Origin: Gyromitra esculenta | Taxonomy: Eukaryota; Ascomycota; Pezizomycetes; Pezizales; Discinaceae | Assembly (NCBI GenBank): GCA_038503075.1 | Contig: JBCAML010000007.1 | Coordinates: 434,001-498,000 of the forward strand | Reading direction: 5' to 3' | Length of the DNA: 64,000 bases | Shown: piece after piece, positions 41,703-52,624 of the stretch | Layout of the letters: each line of letters begins with the position of its first letter | Position numbering within the stretch: the stretch's first letter is position 1 | Made by a program: the position numbers and the translations under genes | The notes under the pieces: model-generated | Seen by the model: only the letters and a program-made list of their open reading frames with translations | Told to the model about the DNA's origin: nothing | The model's database searches: none

Positions 41703-42994
41703 TTACTTCTTCTCCCTCACAATCAGTCCCGAGTCGTCGGCAACGCGCTGGGCCCATTCCCTAAACACTGAGTCAGCCTGTCCGGAGCCCTCTCCTTCCC
41801 CGTGATGGCGCGTGGTAACGCGTGACTCAAGCGGCATGTCGCGAACAGATGGTACTCATCGTGTTCAGACCGCGTCGCGAACAGTGCTCGTCTCGTGTCG
41901 TGTCTTGCGAATAGTGTGCTCATCTCGTATCGCGGTCCAGCCGTCACCGCCTTGTCCAAACACACTCAGGCAAAACCCCCCACTGAGTAATAGAAATCAT
42001 ACTCACGTCCAAGACCCATCGTAAATCACTCTCTTGCCCGGTATCCCCGCCAGCTCGAGCGCCGTCTCAATGACCACCGCCGTGACTCCCGTCCCACACA
42101 TGAGCTTCTTCTCCACCTTCTCGCTCGGGTCCACCCCCCTCGCCAGCAGAATCTCACGCAGGACCTTCCCAGGCTTCATTTTCTTTGTAACCGGGTCCAC
42201 CAACTCTCCAAACGGCACAGATATGGCCCCAGGTACATGCCCTGACGACAGCCCTACCCCCCCCTCTCCCGTTAGTAACCCCATCTCCACGTCCACCACA
42301 AAGACTACTCACCCGGCCTTGGCTCCGGATCCGTCCCGTTAAACCTGCCCGCAGGCCTCGCATCAAGAATCTGCACTCCGCCTCCAGCCCGCTCCGCAAC
42401 CTCCTTTACCGCTTCAAACGAATCCACCATCCCCAAATCCGGCTCTACGACTTCATACACCGTCTCCGCGACACCCACGTCAGGGCCTGTCTCAACCGGC
42501 AGCCCTTCCTCCACCCAGGCCTTGAAATTATTCAGCAGATGCACCTTTTCGTGTCCAAACACACGCAGCGTCCACGCAGCTCTGGGAGCGCTGAAGATGC
42601 CGAGATGAGGACTGTCGTACACCACCACCGTGTCCTGCCGCGTAATCCCCAGCTTCCCCATCGCAGACGCAAAGCCTGCAGCCGAGGGCAGCATGTGCGG
42701 GTACGGTGATGCGTTGTCTTTGATTCCGTCGAGGTCGAAGAACCGCGCGGTGGGGATTCGGCGCGCTAGGAATTCGGCGCGGCCGTTGCGGGGGTCGTTG
42801 GGCAGGTACCATTCTGCTGAGAGCGGGACTATGCGCGGTGTGTGTGGGGAAGTGGGGGCGAGGGGTGGGTTCGCGTCGAGGGCGAGGGCGAGGTGGGAGG
42901 GCGATATGACGTAGGAGGTGAATGTGCGAGTGGCCATGATGTGGGTGGTGCGACAGGGGAGGGAGCGGTAGAGGACGGTATGGAGGACTGACAT
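41703..42994 (-). CDS. Thiosulfate / 3-mercaptopyruvate sulfurtransferase (Tum1-like)
   Basis: Exons 42994-42313, 42253-42007 and 41760-41703 give 328 residues forming two rhodanese domains. The first is inactive-type (ARFFDLDGIKDNASPYPHML, VVVYDSPHLGIFSAPRAAW). The second has QILDARPAGRF and the catalytic loop CGTGVTA, close to the CG[ST]GVT[AS] loop of mercaptopyruvate sulfurtransferases. Such enzymes transfer sulfane sulfur. Yeast Tum1 feeds sulfur to Uba4/Urm1 for tRNA wobble-uridine thiolation. The first 20 or so residues (MSVLHTVLYRSLPCRTTH) are basic and hydroxylated and could be a mitochondrial presequence, with an internal Met (MATRTFTS) as a possible cytosolic start. It is divergent from APC11, 343 bp away. 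Confidence 0.9.
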
Positions 42995-43337
42995 TGGTGG
43001 TGGGGGTTATGGTAGCTGTAGCTGTAACTGCAGATGTAACTGTAGATGTAGAGTGACGGGCTGGACAGGAGGGATGCCTCGGTGGTTGTGCATTTGCGGG
43101 GTTGGCAGCCAGCCCGGTTCCCCCTCCCACCTGGCGCTTCAAGATCTCCCGGGCGCAGCCACCGGCCCGCTGCGGACCCTGCCAAGCTGCCGGGATTCAG
43201 GCTCCTTCAGGCAGCGATACGCATCCTGGCTCAACAGCCTCACCTCCCCACCACCTGCTACTTACTACAGAAATCATATTACTATTGTTACTTTTATTCG
43301 TGCCAAACACCTGCCACAGCCCGAGCTAACACAAACT
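42995..43337. promoter_or_regulatory. Compact divergent promoter, sulfurtransferase / APC11
   Basis: A 343 bp region separates the two divergent start codons, so both promoters and leaders must lie within it. A TGTAGCTGTAACTGCAGATG-like run of short repeats at 43013-43052 is the most visible structure. No open frame of interest. Confidence 0.5.
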
Positions 43338-43727
43338 ATGAAAGTCAAGATCAGAGCCTGGAACGCCGTCGCGTCGTGGCACTGGGACGTCCCTGAGGAC
43401 GACGTGTGTGGCATCTGTCGCGTACAGTTCGATGGGACATGTCCGAATTGCAGATTTCCGGGCGATGATTGTCCGCTGCGTGAGTCTCCCCCCTGTCTAC
43501 TTCACTGTGCCAACGTAGGGGTGGACGGGTGTTGATGGCGCGTCTAGTTGTTGGGAAATGTGGACATTCGTTTCATATGGTTTGTTATACCGCCCGTCCC
43601 CCCACGCCGCAATACTGATGCTGATGCCGACGGCGGATAGCACTGCGTTACCGATTGGATCCAGACCGAGAGCTCGAGGGGGTTGTGTCCCATGTGCAGG
43701 CAGAAGTTCGAGATCGGTGGGGAGTGA
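43338..43727 (+). CDS. apc11: Anaphase-promoting complex RING-H2 subunit Apc11
   Basis: Exons 43338-43479, 43548-43579 and 43641-43727 give 86 residues, the normal size for Apc11 (84 in human). It starts MKVKIRAWNAVASWHWD. The RING-H2 ligands are all present: CGIC, then CPNC, CGHSFHMHC across the second junction, and CPMC near the end (CPMCRQKFE). Apc11 with Apc2 forms the catalytic core of the APC/C ubiquitin ligase, which degrades securin and mitotic cyclins in the nucleus and cytoplasm. Exon 2 is only 32 bases. The stop codon runs directly into a GAGT microsatellite. Confidence 0.95.
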
Positions 43728-43741
43728 GTGAGTGAGTGAGC
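43722..43741. repeat. Tetranucleotide GAGT microsatellite at APC11 stop
   Basis: About five GAGT units. The APC11 TGA stop (43725-43727) is the first TGA in the array, so the stop is duplicated in each unit and length changes would not extend the protein. Confidence 0.8.
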
Positions 43742-44034
43742 GAATGGAATGGCAGGACAAGGCAGCATTTCGTGTTTGGGTGTTTGGGCTTCTTTTCTCT
43801 TCTCTTCTCTCTTCTTCTCTCCTTTCCTCTCCCTTTCTTTTATTCAGGCGCCAGGTTCTTCAGTAGAAATGCCAGTGCCTGGCCATCCCGCATTCCCATC
43901 GCATCCCCTCCTCCAGGGCGTGAAGTAGACCAAACACCAATATAAGCCACAGATACGTCAGCACGTGACACGGCCACAACCCATCTCCAGCCCGCATCCC
44001 CGTCCATCCTCCCTCCCACATCCTCCCCCCAACC
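43728..44034. other. Spacer downstream of APC11
   Basis: About 300 bp between same-strand genes. It starts inside a GAGT tetramer microsatellite (43722-43741) and has a CT-rich run at 43790-43840, probably 3' flank of APC11 and promoter of the next gene. Confidence 0.4.
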
Positions 44035-44722
44035 ATGACCTCCCCACACCTCTACCCGCCGTCTCCAATCCCGTCCTATGTCGCCCCAACCCCACACGCA
44101 TCGTCCCCGGCACTATCAACCTACGAGCAGCAGCAGCAGCAGCAGCAGCAGCCCCCACCATTCACCCCGTTCTTCACCCTGATCGCGAACCCAGCGAGCA
44201 CAGTCCACAAGCACCCAATCGTGCACTACGTTTTCGCCGACGACGATTTCGATCCCGTCACCGAGACGGCTCTCGCCGCCGCCGACTCTGCCGCCCGCCC
44301 GAGGGACCGTGTCGTTGTCGTCGACATCGCCGCCGACGGCGAGACCGTCGCGGCCGCACACAGTCTTAGTAAAGAGTGGCAGGTCGTCGGAGTAAATACC
44401 GCGCCTGCGCCGCAGTGGATGGCGAGTGTTGAGGATAGCAGCGGTGGTGGTGGGGGTGGGAATAAGGCCGGGGGTGTTGTGGGTGGTGGGGGACTCATGT
44501 TGACTGTGGAAGGGACTGAAAGGCCGGGATTGCAGCTAAAGAAGACGGAGAGTGTGTATGAGCTTGCTGAGATATTTGCTGAGAGGTATGTTTAGTTCTC
44601 CCTCCCCTCCCCCCTCTCCCCTCTCCCCAACTTCATGTGGGATGGATACTGACGGGCGTAGGATGGCGTTGATTAAACGGGTTATTGACTATGGTCAAAA
44701 GAGCTCGAATGCTTCATCCTAG
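44035..44722 (+). CDS. Unrecognised fungal protein with polyQ
   Basis: I do not recognise a family. Exons 44035-44585 and 44662-44722 give 203 residues. The frame joins cleanly at GAGAG/GTATGT and TAG/G. A proline-rich start contains a run of eight glutamines encoded by pure CAG repeats (44127-44150). Then comes a region with TLIANPASTVHKHPIVHYVF followed by FADDDFDPV, a hydrophobic strand RDRVVVVDI and AAHSLSKEWQVVGV, suggesting a small alpha/beta fold. A Gly-rich stretch follows, and the end is a helix (SVYELAEIFAERMALIKRVI). GC-rich codon use matches the neighbours. It converges on kinesin-5, 560 bp away. Confidence 0.65.
44127..44150. repeat. CAG trinucleotide run encoding polyQ
   Basis: Eight uninterrupted CAG codons in the unrecognised gene at 44035. 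Length variation would preserve the frame. Confidence 0.8.
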
Positions 44723-45282
44723 CTTGAACTGGGCCCTTTTTTCTTCTTCTTTTCACTATGGCGTTTTTGAGGAGGATGGGAGGTTATTACTATACCACAT
44801 AGGTTTCACTCTTCGACGATTCTACATCGCAGGCTGGATTGGAGGAGGGGGGAATTCATTAGATATTGGGAATACTGCATCGCAAAATGTATCAATACCG
44901 CGGAGTGGTCTTTTTTTTTTTTCTTTTCCCCTTTTCTTTAATCGGTGTTTTATAGAGACGCTGAAGTTGGATCCCCGCCATATATTATTTACAGACATAC
45001 AAGAGTACTAAAAAGGTAACTAAAACAAAATAAAACCCAATTTAAAATAAAATAAAGAGGTGCCAGGATATGTAACAAAGTAAGGATATAAACACCATAT
45101 TTAATCAAAACATGAAAGGAATAAGAAAAGAAAAACACCCCACCAATAATACAAATTTTTGAAGCTCACGTAAAAAAAGTCAATGATACTCCTTACAGAA
45201 AAAGAAAGAAAAAAAGCAGCCGACCATTAAGCAGCCAACCATTAACCATTCAAATACAAACAGAAAAACCCCATTGCCCCAT
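44723..45282. other. Convergent 3' flanks
   Basis: About 560 bp between two convergent stop codons. AT-rich with T-runs near 44911 and A-rich stretches at 45010-45200, consistent with opposing terminator and polyadenylation regions. No gene. Confidence 0.4.
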
Positions 45283-48200
45283 TCACCGAGACCGTTTCTT
45301 CCCGATAGATACACTCTCCGCCACCGAGCTCTTTGGCGGATTACTGTATCCGCCCTTCGGCACACCCAGCTTCGCACTCTGGCTCCTCGTCCGCTTCAGC
45401 GGCGGTTCGCCATCCTCATCTTCTTCTTCCTCCTCGGCTTCACCTTCTTCTTCCTCTACTTTCGCATCGCTCGCAAATTTCCCGGCCCCAACGCCTATAT
45501 TAGTCCCAAAGAAGATCTTGTGTGCGTAGCCAGAGTACCCTGGTGCCGGAAGCGTGTTTGCGCGTGCGTTGGCAGCAGAGGGCTGAGTAGCCGGGGTTTT
45601 CGTGTCAGAGCCAAGATCGATGGTTTTGTTAGGCGAATAGACTTCCTTCTCGCCAAGCGGCATACGCCTGTGCTTTCGCTGCTGCAGTATCGGGCGTCCG
45701 GATGCGAGCTGCGCGAGGAGCTCGTCGTGGGGGAGCGTTCGTGGGAGGGAGCGAGGGTACTCGTATTCACGTTTCCGGGGCGTGGCACCAGTTGGCGTGT
45801 ATTCTTTCAATGGCGCAGCCTCGACAGACTGGCGGAGCTCTGACAGAGGGGTGGTGGCGGCAGTGAGAGGGATTAGGGTGGCGGATAAGGCGCTGGTTTG
45901 CTCACCGATAGCGGCGCCGAAGGTGGTGGTCTGGTCTTGGAGTGCGGTAACTTCGGATTCGAGGTGTGTGTACGAGTCACGAACAGTCGAGGTGAGCGTG
46001 GTAAGATTGGACACGAACTGGGTGTAGTGTGCTTCGTTCTGGGAACGGGCGTGGGTGACGAATTCGTCAAGGGCGCGCATTTGGACGTCGACGTCTTGCA
46101 TCTGCGCATCAACCAACCTAACCGTCTGCGCATGGATAGCCTGCGTTGTCGCCTGGATCGCAGCGTTATGTTTTTCTGCTTGCTGCAATCACAATTCCTG
46201 TAAACATCACACACAATCACTCGGAAACAGCAACGATCAATACACACCTGCCAATCCTCCTGCAGCATCGTCTTCAACCCCTCTTTCTTCCCCGTCAAAT
46301 TCTCAATAAAAGCCTCTTCTGCACCTGCCCACGCATCCATACCCTCACTATACGCGACTTCCGCAGCCTGCAGCTCCTCCTGCGCCAGCGCCATCTCGCT
46401 CTGCACCAACTGCACTCTTTGCGTAATCCTCTTATCATGCTCCTCCGCCGCCCCATTCACCAACGCCGTAATCTGCGCAATCAGCCCGGCACGATCCGCC
46501 GCCGCCCGCTCCCGCTCCTCCCGCAATATCGTGTCCAGTGAATTCTGCGCAGCGTCTGCGACGGTGATTGTTGCTGCAGTAGCAGATGTAAGCTGTAGCC
46601 GCAGCTTCTCAACTTCGGCTTTCTGTGCGATGACGCTGCGCTGCGCCTCGTCGAACAGCAGACGAAACTCCCGACCGAGCTGGGAGTAGGATGTGTGGAG
46701 TTGTGTGCCAAATTTACTGAGGTCCTGAACGACCTCGGCTGAGATACGTTGGGCTGCGTCATTCAGTCCCTTGAGGCCCTCGCCGACACGGGTCTTGACC
46801 TCTTCGCGGAGGATCTTGATTTCTTCAAGAATGGCGTTCATTTCATCCTTAGCTTTCCTAGTTTCGCCAGATAGCTCTGCTTCGCCCTCGTTGAAGCTTG
46901 CAAGCCGGCTTTCGATGTACTTGTACGCAGCGTCCAACTTCTCAACCTCGGCCACTACAAACGCGCCCATTCGCTCTTCTACTGCATCTGCGACTCTCTG
47001 CTGTTCTTCCGTGAATACATTGATCTCCTTCTCAACCAGCTGGGTGACGTTCACGACCTGGTTTGCGCTCCTCATCCAATTCGAATGATTCACAACCTCA
47101 AGATCCGTCATGCGTCGAATTTTGCCATGTAGTCCAGACACATCTTGCACCGTCTCGCCCAAACGCTCAATAAGGCTAAGCCCAATAGTATCCAGCTCCT
47201 CTTCGGTTCCTTCATGCGCCTGCCTCAACACAGTCTCCCCCTCCAGATCTTTCCTCGTGCTCTCCAACACCCCCTCTGTCACCAACAACGTGCCCTTCGT
47301 CTCCTCGAGCACATTCTTCGTCCCCTCCATCTCCTTCTTCAATGCCACGAACAGCCTCATGTTGTTCTCAAACTGCTCACGCGTCTTCTTGAGACTGCTT
47401 TCCATAACCTCGATCTTGCGCATCTGTTCCTCGCTCAGGATTCGGCGCGATTCGCTCTCCTCCGACAACTTCTCAAACGACTCCTGTGTGAGGAACACGC
47501 CGCTCTTCTGCCGAGCGGCGTGCAGGTCCCCCTTGAGCTTCTCGATCTCCAGCACATATTCGCGGATCAGCGCCTTTTTTGTGAGCATTTGGTTCAACTG
47601 CGGTTTGTTGCGGATATCCTTTGCGCGCGCGGCATAGTCGAGGGTGGATATTGTTTCTTCGAGGTTGGATTTGGCGGGGGAGATGGTGGCTATTATGCAG
47701 GTTTTCGTTCGGCCGCCGAGGGAGTCTTGGAGGAGACGGGTGAGTTTAGACTCTCTGTAGATGTTAGCAACTAGTACAGATGTGATTTTGATGCAATGGG
47801 GTGTAACCTGTATGGAATGTGGGGTGATTTATCAACTAGAGCGTTGATGACCCGGCCTAGTGTTAGAAGAGATTGGTTGATCATTCCCGCTTCTCTAGCT
47901 CTTTTGTTCTCCGCGCCGGACCGGCCGATATTCTCGCTCCCGGCCAAATCTACTAGATTTAGTTTCCCCGTCCTGAGCATGTCCTCCCCATCCTCACCCA
48001 TAACTTTCACATGCACAGTGATCGTGAACACCGTATGACTTCTGCTACTTAGGTCATTACACTTTGTAGCTGCAACCTGGCGCTTATGGCTTCCATCCTG
48101 TAATAGCTTAACACCATCCTCGGCATTCTTGATGAAGCTCTCTTCCATTCCCTGGATTACGATTGCGCCCTTCTTTGTCGAGTCCTCGAATATCTTCACC

Positions 48201-49049
48201 TTAGTGCCTTCGTCCACTGACAAAAGATCCCGTAGCTCCTCGTTATATAGCTCGATAAAAGAACATTTTACTGAGTTATCGCTATCGTCTGGTCCGAGCT
48301 TCGTAAATAGTTGATACAGCGCACGTGGGATAATACCTGCTGTGTCCGAGTAGGATCCGAAATGATCCGACATATCTCCCGTCATCGTATAGGTCTTTCC
48401 CGTACCAGTCTGGCCGTATGCAAAAATAGTACAATTGTACCCGGAAAGCATCTATTCACCATCAGCATCCACCAAACCAACCAACCAGTCATGTAGCACT
48501 CCTCACCTCCTCCAACATAGGCGCCACAACATCATCATAAATCATGGTCTGGTCCGCCTCAGGCCCAAACACGCGATCGAAAGAATACATCTTATTACTC
48601 AGTGCCAACGGGCCCATCGATAAAGCGATTTCCCTGCCACGGAGACCTCCGGGGGTGGACACGACGACGACACTGCTTTCCCGAATCTCCCTTTCAGAGC
48701 GACCACGACATCGCACCACCACGTTGATGTTGGTTTCATGGTTCGCTTCCTCCTGACGTATTTCCTCGGCCTTCTCTTTAGCCGTTCGCCGCGCCATTCG
48801 TGTAGGTGATATATTGACGTTCCTACTACGCGATGTTGTTGAGCTTACTGAGATTGTGGATCCAGCTGGAGACGGCGGGACGGTTGAGGTTGGGACCCCG
48901 CCCATGCGTGCGTTTGCCATGGAGATCTGGGCCGTCGTCATACCGGCTGCAGCGCGGGGGGCGGGGCGAGTGTTTGCGCGTGCATTCTGGAGGGCCGTAG
49001 CGGCTGTTTTACGGGCCCCAGTAGGCTGGAGACGCGAGGGGCCAGACAT
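45283..49049 (-). CDS. Kinesin-5 (BimC/Cut7/Eg5) mitotic motor
   Basis: Four exons, 49049-48507, 48451-47808, 47754-46248 and 46182-45283, give 1197 residues, the usual kinesin-5 size. An N-terminal extension of about 110 residues precedes the motor domain, which has [15 protein letters not shown]-loop [11 protein letters not shown], switch [12 protein letters not shown], switch [10 protein letters not shown] and [15 protein letters not shown]. Long coiled coils follow through exon 3, which form the bipolar tetramer. The tail carries a BimC box around [13 protein letters not shown] (45795-45740), whose Thr-Pro is the conserved CDK site needed for spindle loading in relatives. Kinesin-5 cross-links and slides antiparallel spindle microtubules. 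The start at 49049 is the first Met in a basic, disordered leader. Confidence 0.95.
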
Positions 49050-52000
49050 GGCTCCTGGGTGGTGAGAGTTTTGGTGATGGTACCGGTGATGCTGGACGTC
49101 TGTGGCTGCAGGTGGTGATATTGGGAGGGTTTCTTTGTTAAGAGCTGTAGCTGAAAGAGTTGTGGATTGCAGAGGGGAGGCGGGAGTGTTTGTTTACGTT
49201 TTCCGGTGCGACGGTGAAGGACAAGGGTCCGATCATGTGGCTTGTGCCAAGACCTGCGCTGGCATGCGGTTAGTTAGGTCTGGCTCGAGTGATCGTTTGT
49301 GCAGCCCGCTGGTTGAGCGGGATGGAGGATGCAGTAAGACCATTGTCGGAAGAAATAAATCCAGCACGAAGCGGATTGGAAGGTCTTGGAATGTTGGCCA
49401 ACCCTGTTTCATGGTTTTTAGATCGCAGGATTGTTGAGATCCTATTATATCCATTCTATCCCACCAGCCAAATAGAATCGCTAGAGGAGCCTTAGCATCC
49501 CAGTATATATATTGAGATGGGACCCCTCCTTTTGTCTTTCCTTCAGCAAGAACAGCACATCCCTCAGCAGCTCACACCCTTCAACCCCGTCACCCAATTT
49601 CACACCAATGCTCATGAAAGTACTGCGGGCACGATAAACCTAGTGATACCTAGCGGTGTTAATGAGGCATCCGAAACAGACGCACCTTACAAAATCTCCT
49701 CAAGCATCGACTTCAGACAACAACCCCTCTGGCACACTATCGATTAGAATATCCATGCTGTGGCTGTTTCTCTCAACTTCATCCATCATAGAAAAGTTGG
49801 GTTGGAGCACCTCTGCTGCTGCTAGGCGTTGTTGGGCCTACCTCTTACCAGCAGTACACCCATCACCCCGAGGTGCTACGCATCTATCACCTTGGGAATG
49901 AATCCAAATTAGTCTTTAATTCACAAAACATATACGAGCTAGATTCTACCATCCTTCAATAGAAGTCTGGACTAAAAGTTTAGGCTACCAAGATTCGGAC
50001 CTTCTACTTTACTATGGGAAGCAGTCAACTGCTACTTATACAGACGCTCTTGAGATCTGTCCCTGGCTACGAACTTACTATCCATACTAAACCCATTCAA
50101 AGGGGCCTCAAGACTAGCGGGTTTAACCAACAACATGCACTTTGGTAGAATTCGGCTCGATTACTGAGACTCACTATGGGACAACACAGCTCAGGCAACA
50201 TTACTACAGAGCAACAACTGCCGAATTTCGAAGAACTTGAAATAAACGCATTTGTCATCATGGACGGAGCATGGAAATTCAACACGGCGATAGGGATTGG
50301 AATACGCTACAAATACCTTACATTTACAATCTTCGTTTTCGACTAACCGCCTACGCCGCGGAAAAGGGCCATGAGATACAGCGTTAGATTACTCGTCAAT
50401 CCTGTGCAAACCTCTCCATGAAATGCCATTCGATTACCACCCCACAACAATCGTATCCACTAGAGAAGATCGTCTCTTGCAGAGCGATGTTTTCTGCTGG
50501 AACAATTTCTCGCTGCGAAATTCAACGGGTGGATGTTTGTATTGCTTCACAATTTATCACCTAGATCACTTGACACACCAGCACTAATTTATATACTATA
50601 TTATCAATTCGTTCATTGCTTGATTGCGGTAAGACCAGCACCAAAGCTCAGTAACCTCTGTTTCTCGTTTTCTGTTCTTTTATCTTTGTGGGATTTCTTG
50701 ATTTTGCGGTCTGATGGATACGCGGGGGTAAATTTATGGGATATTCGTCCGACATATCACAGCTTTATTCTCCGGTTCGAACTTTATTATAGTTGGGTTT
50801 TGCAACTCTCTGGACTGATGCCGAGCAGGGGAAAGCCATGTATTCGGAACTTATGTCAGTGATGAAGTTCTGTTATCGAAGAGACTTGCTTGTAATAGAG
50901 TACAATAGATTAAGTGATAGAAGATCACTGATACCTCTGATGTCTAGTATTTTTACCCGCTCTCAATATATAGTTACATATGAGTTAGGTTAAATCTACA
51001 TGTAGATGCGTATAGAGCCACCCCTGGAGTGTATCCCATCCAATATCTACCAAAAATCTAGCCCATGCTCAGTCTCCCTTTCTATTACTTTCCCAATACC
51101 CTCTTCAGAAACCACCATAACCCTTAGGGTTGGATACGTGTATGAATTATCTATCTATCTATCTACCCTCTTCAGAACTCCACCCACACCCCAAAACTAT
51201 CGAGTGATATCACATGAACTCGCCTCTGCTCCGATCAGTCATCAAACCCAAACCGCCAACTACTGTAAGAGAGTGCCACGCGCGCGTCCTATATAACACC
51301 CCAGACGCAACCATCCACTCTAAACGGCTCATGCGGAAGAAACATTATCCCGGATCCCTTACCGCTTACCAAATTTCCCCCCTGATCAGCCCATAACTTC
51401 GCTAGGTACCCTCCCAGAAAATAACAATAGGGCTGCATTATTTAAGCCGTTGATAGTACATACAATACATAACACATCGATGAAAGATGGGGACCAATCG
51501 ATAGATCACAGTAACACATAAAACCGGGGAGGGGGGAGGTGGTGGGGTCCAAAAAAGTAAAAAAGTAAAGAAGATAATTTAATTTTTTTTCTTCTTCCTC
51601 CCCCTTCGCCATAACTGCCGGTTGTGGTGGTGGTCTGTGATTGGACAGACACCGAAATGCGGGTTCTCGTTAATGGGATTCGGGAGGTACAATATATATA
51701 CAAATATATATTGGGTCTACAGCCGTTGGTGTAGGTAGGTATAAACCTACCAACTATTGATGATATATCCACAAGTGTGTAACTACGATTTATTGAACCC
51801 CTCCTCCCCCCCTCTTCCTCTTCGTCAGCCCCTCTTCCACCCCTCTATTCCCACTCGTAGAATACGCTTATCCGTCTTTGTACTATAGGCGTAGCAGTTA
51901 ATCTTGTAAGTAATAATAAAAGATGTGTGTGGTATAATAAAGGCTGGAAAAAAATAACATAAATACACTACTATATATTGGAGAGAGGAAGAGGAAAAAA

Positions 52001-52624
52001 AAGGATGAATGATATTAGGAACAGAACAAAACGCCTTGACCTCCTAAACCAGTCACCTGCCCACTCATCTCCTCTCTAAGTAACAGTATCTATCATACAT
52101 TAAACAAGTCCTACGGACCATCACTGTGCATTGGTGTGCACGCCATTCAACAGAACAAAAAAAGGACGCAGATATAGTTTTAAACTGCAGTACCTCCACC
52201 CTATTTGCGGGTTGCCTAACTTACTACCCCTCCCTCTCCTCAGCCAACCAGCCGGCTACCCAACTCGCTAGCTAGACAAGGTACACAACTCTCAACTCCC
52301 TCGAGCTCTGGAATTGAAATATTCCCTCCTAAATAGTGGTATAACGCCAAGCCCCATAAAATAAGAATAAAGAGCAAAAAGAAGAAAAATAATACCAAAT
52401 ATTGTGCATAAGCCCTGGCCCCAAAACATATCTCGCCCACTTCCTATCTGGAAAAGAGAAAGTAGGAGGAAAAAAGACAAAACTCCCGTGCCCAGAAAAC
52501 GTTCTAAAAAAAGCCCATTTTGATATCACCACAGAAAAAACCCCCCAAGAAAGAAAAAGGCATGCCAATTGAACAAGATCATCGTGCCACCAGATCAATT
52601 ATATCCATCCAAATAAATGGATCT
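49050..52624. other. 3.6 kb without intact gene
   Basis: The part next to 49049 is the kinesin-5 promoter. Between about 49510 and 50345 on the plus strand there are stretches of open frame broken by stops (for example 50176-50345, with NITTEQQLPNFEELEINAF), which look like decayed coding sequence. A TACATGTA is at 50997-51004 and a TATC tetramer run is at 51149-51166. The last 600 bp is A-rich, probably the 3' flank of the cytochrome b5 gene. No intact gene or RNA recognised. Confidence 0.4.
50176..50345 (+). pseudogene. Possible decayed element-derived ORF
   Basis: An open segment reading MGQHSSGNITTEQQLPNFEE, then NAFVIMDGAWKFNTAIGIGI, before a stop. The MDGAW string is faintly like the start of RNase H-type domains in retroelements, but the match is too short to assign. 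Upstream in-frame fragments from about 49630 are broken by several stops. I treat it only as possible relic coding sequence. Confidence 0.2.
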
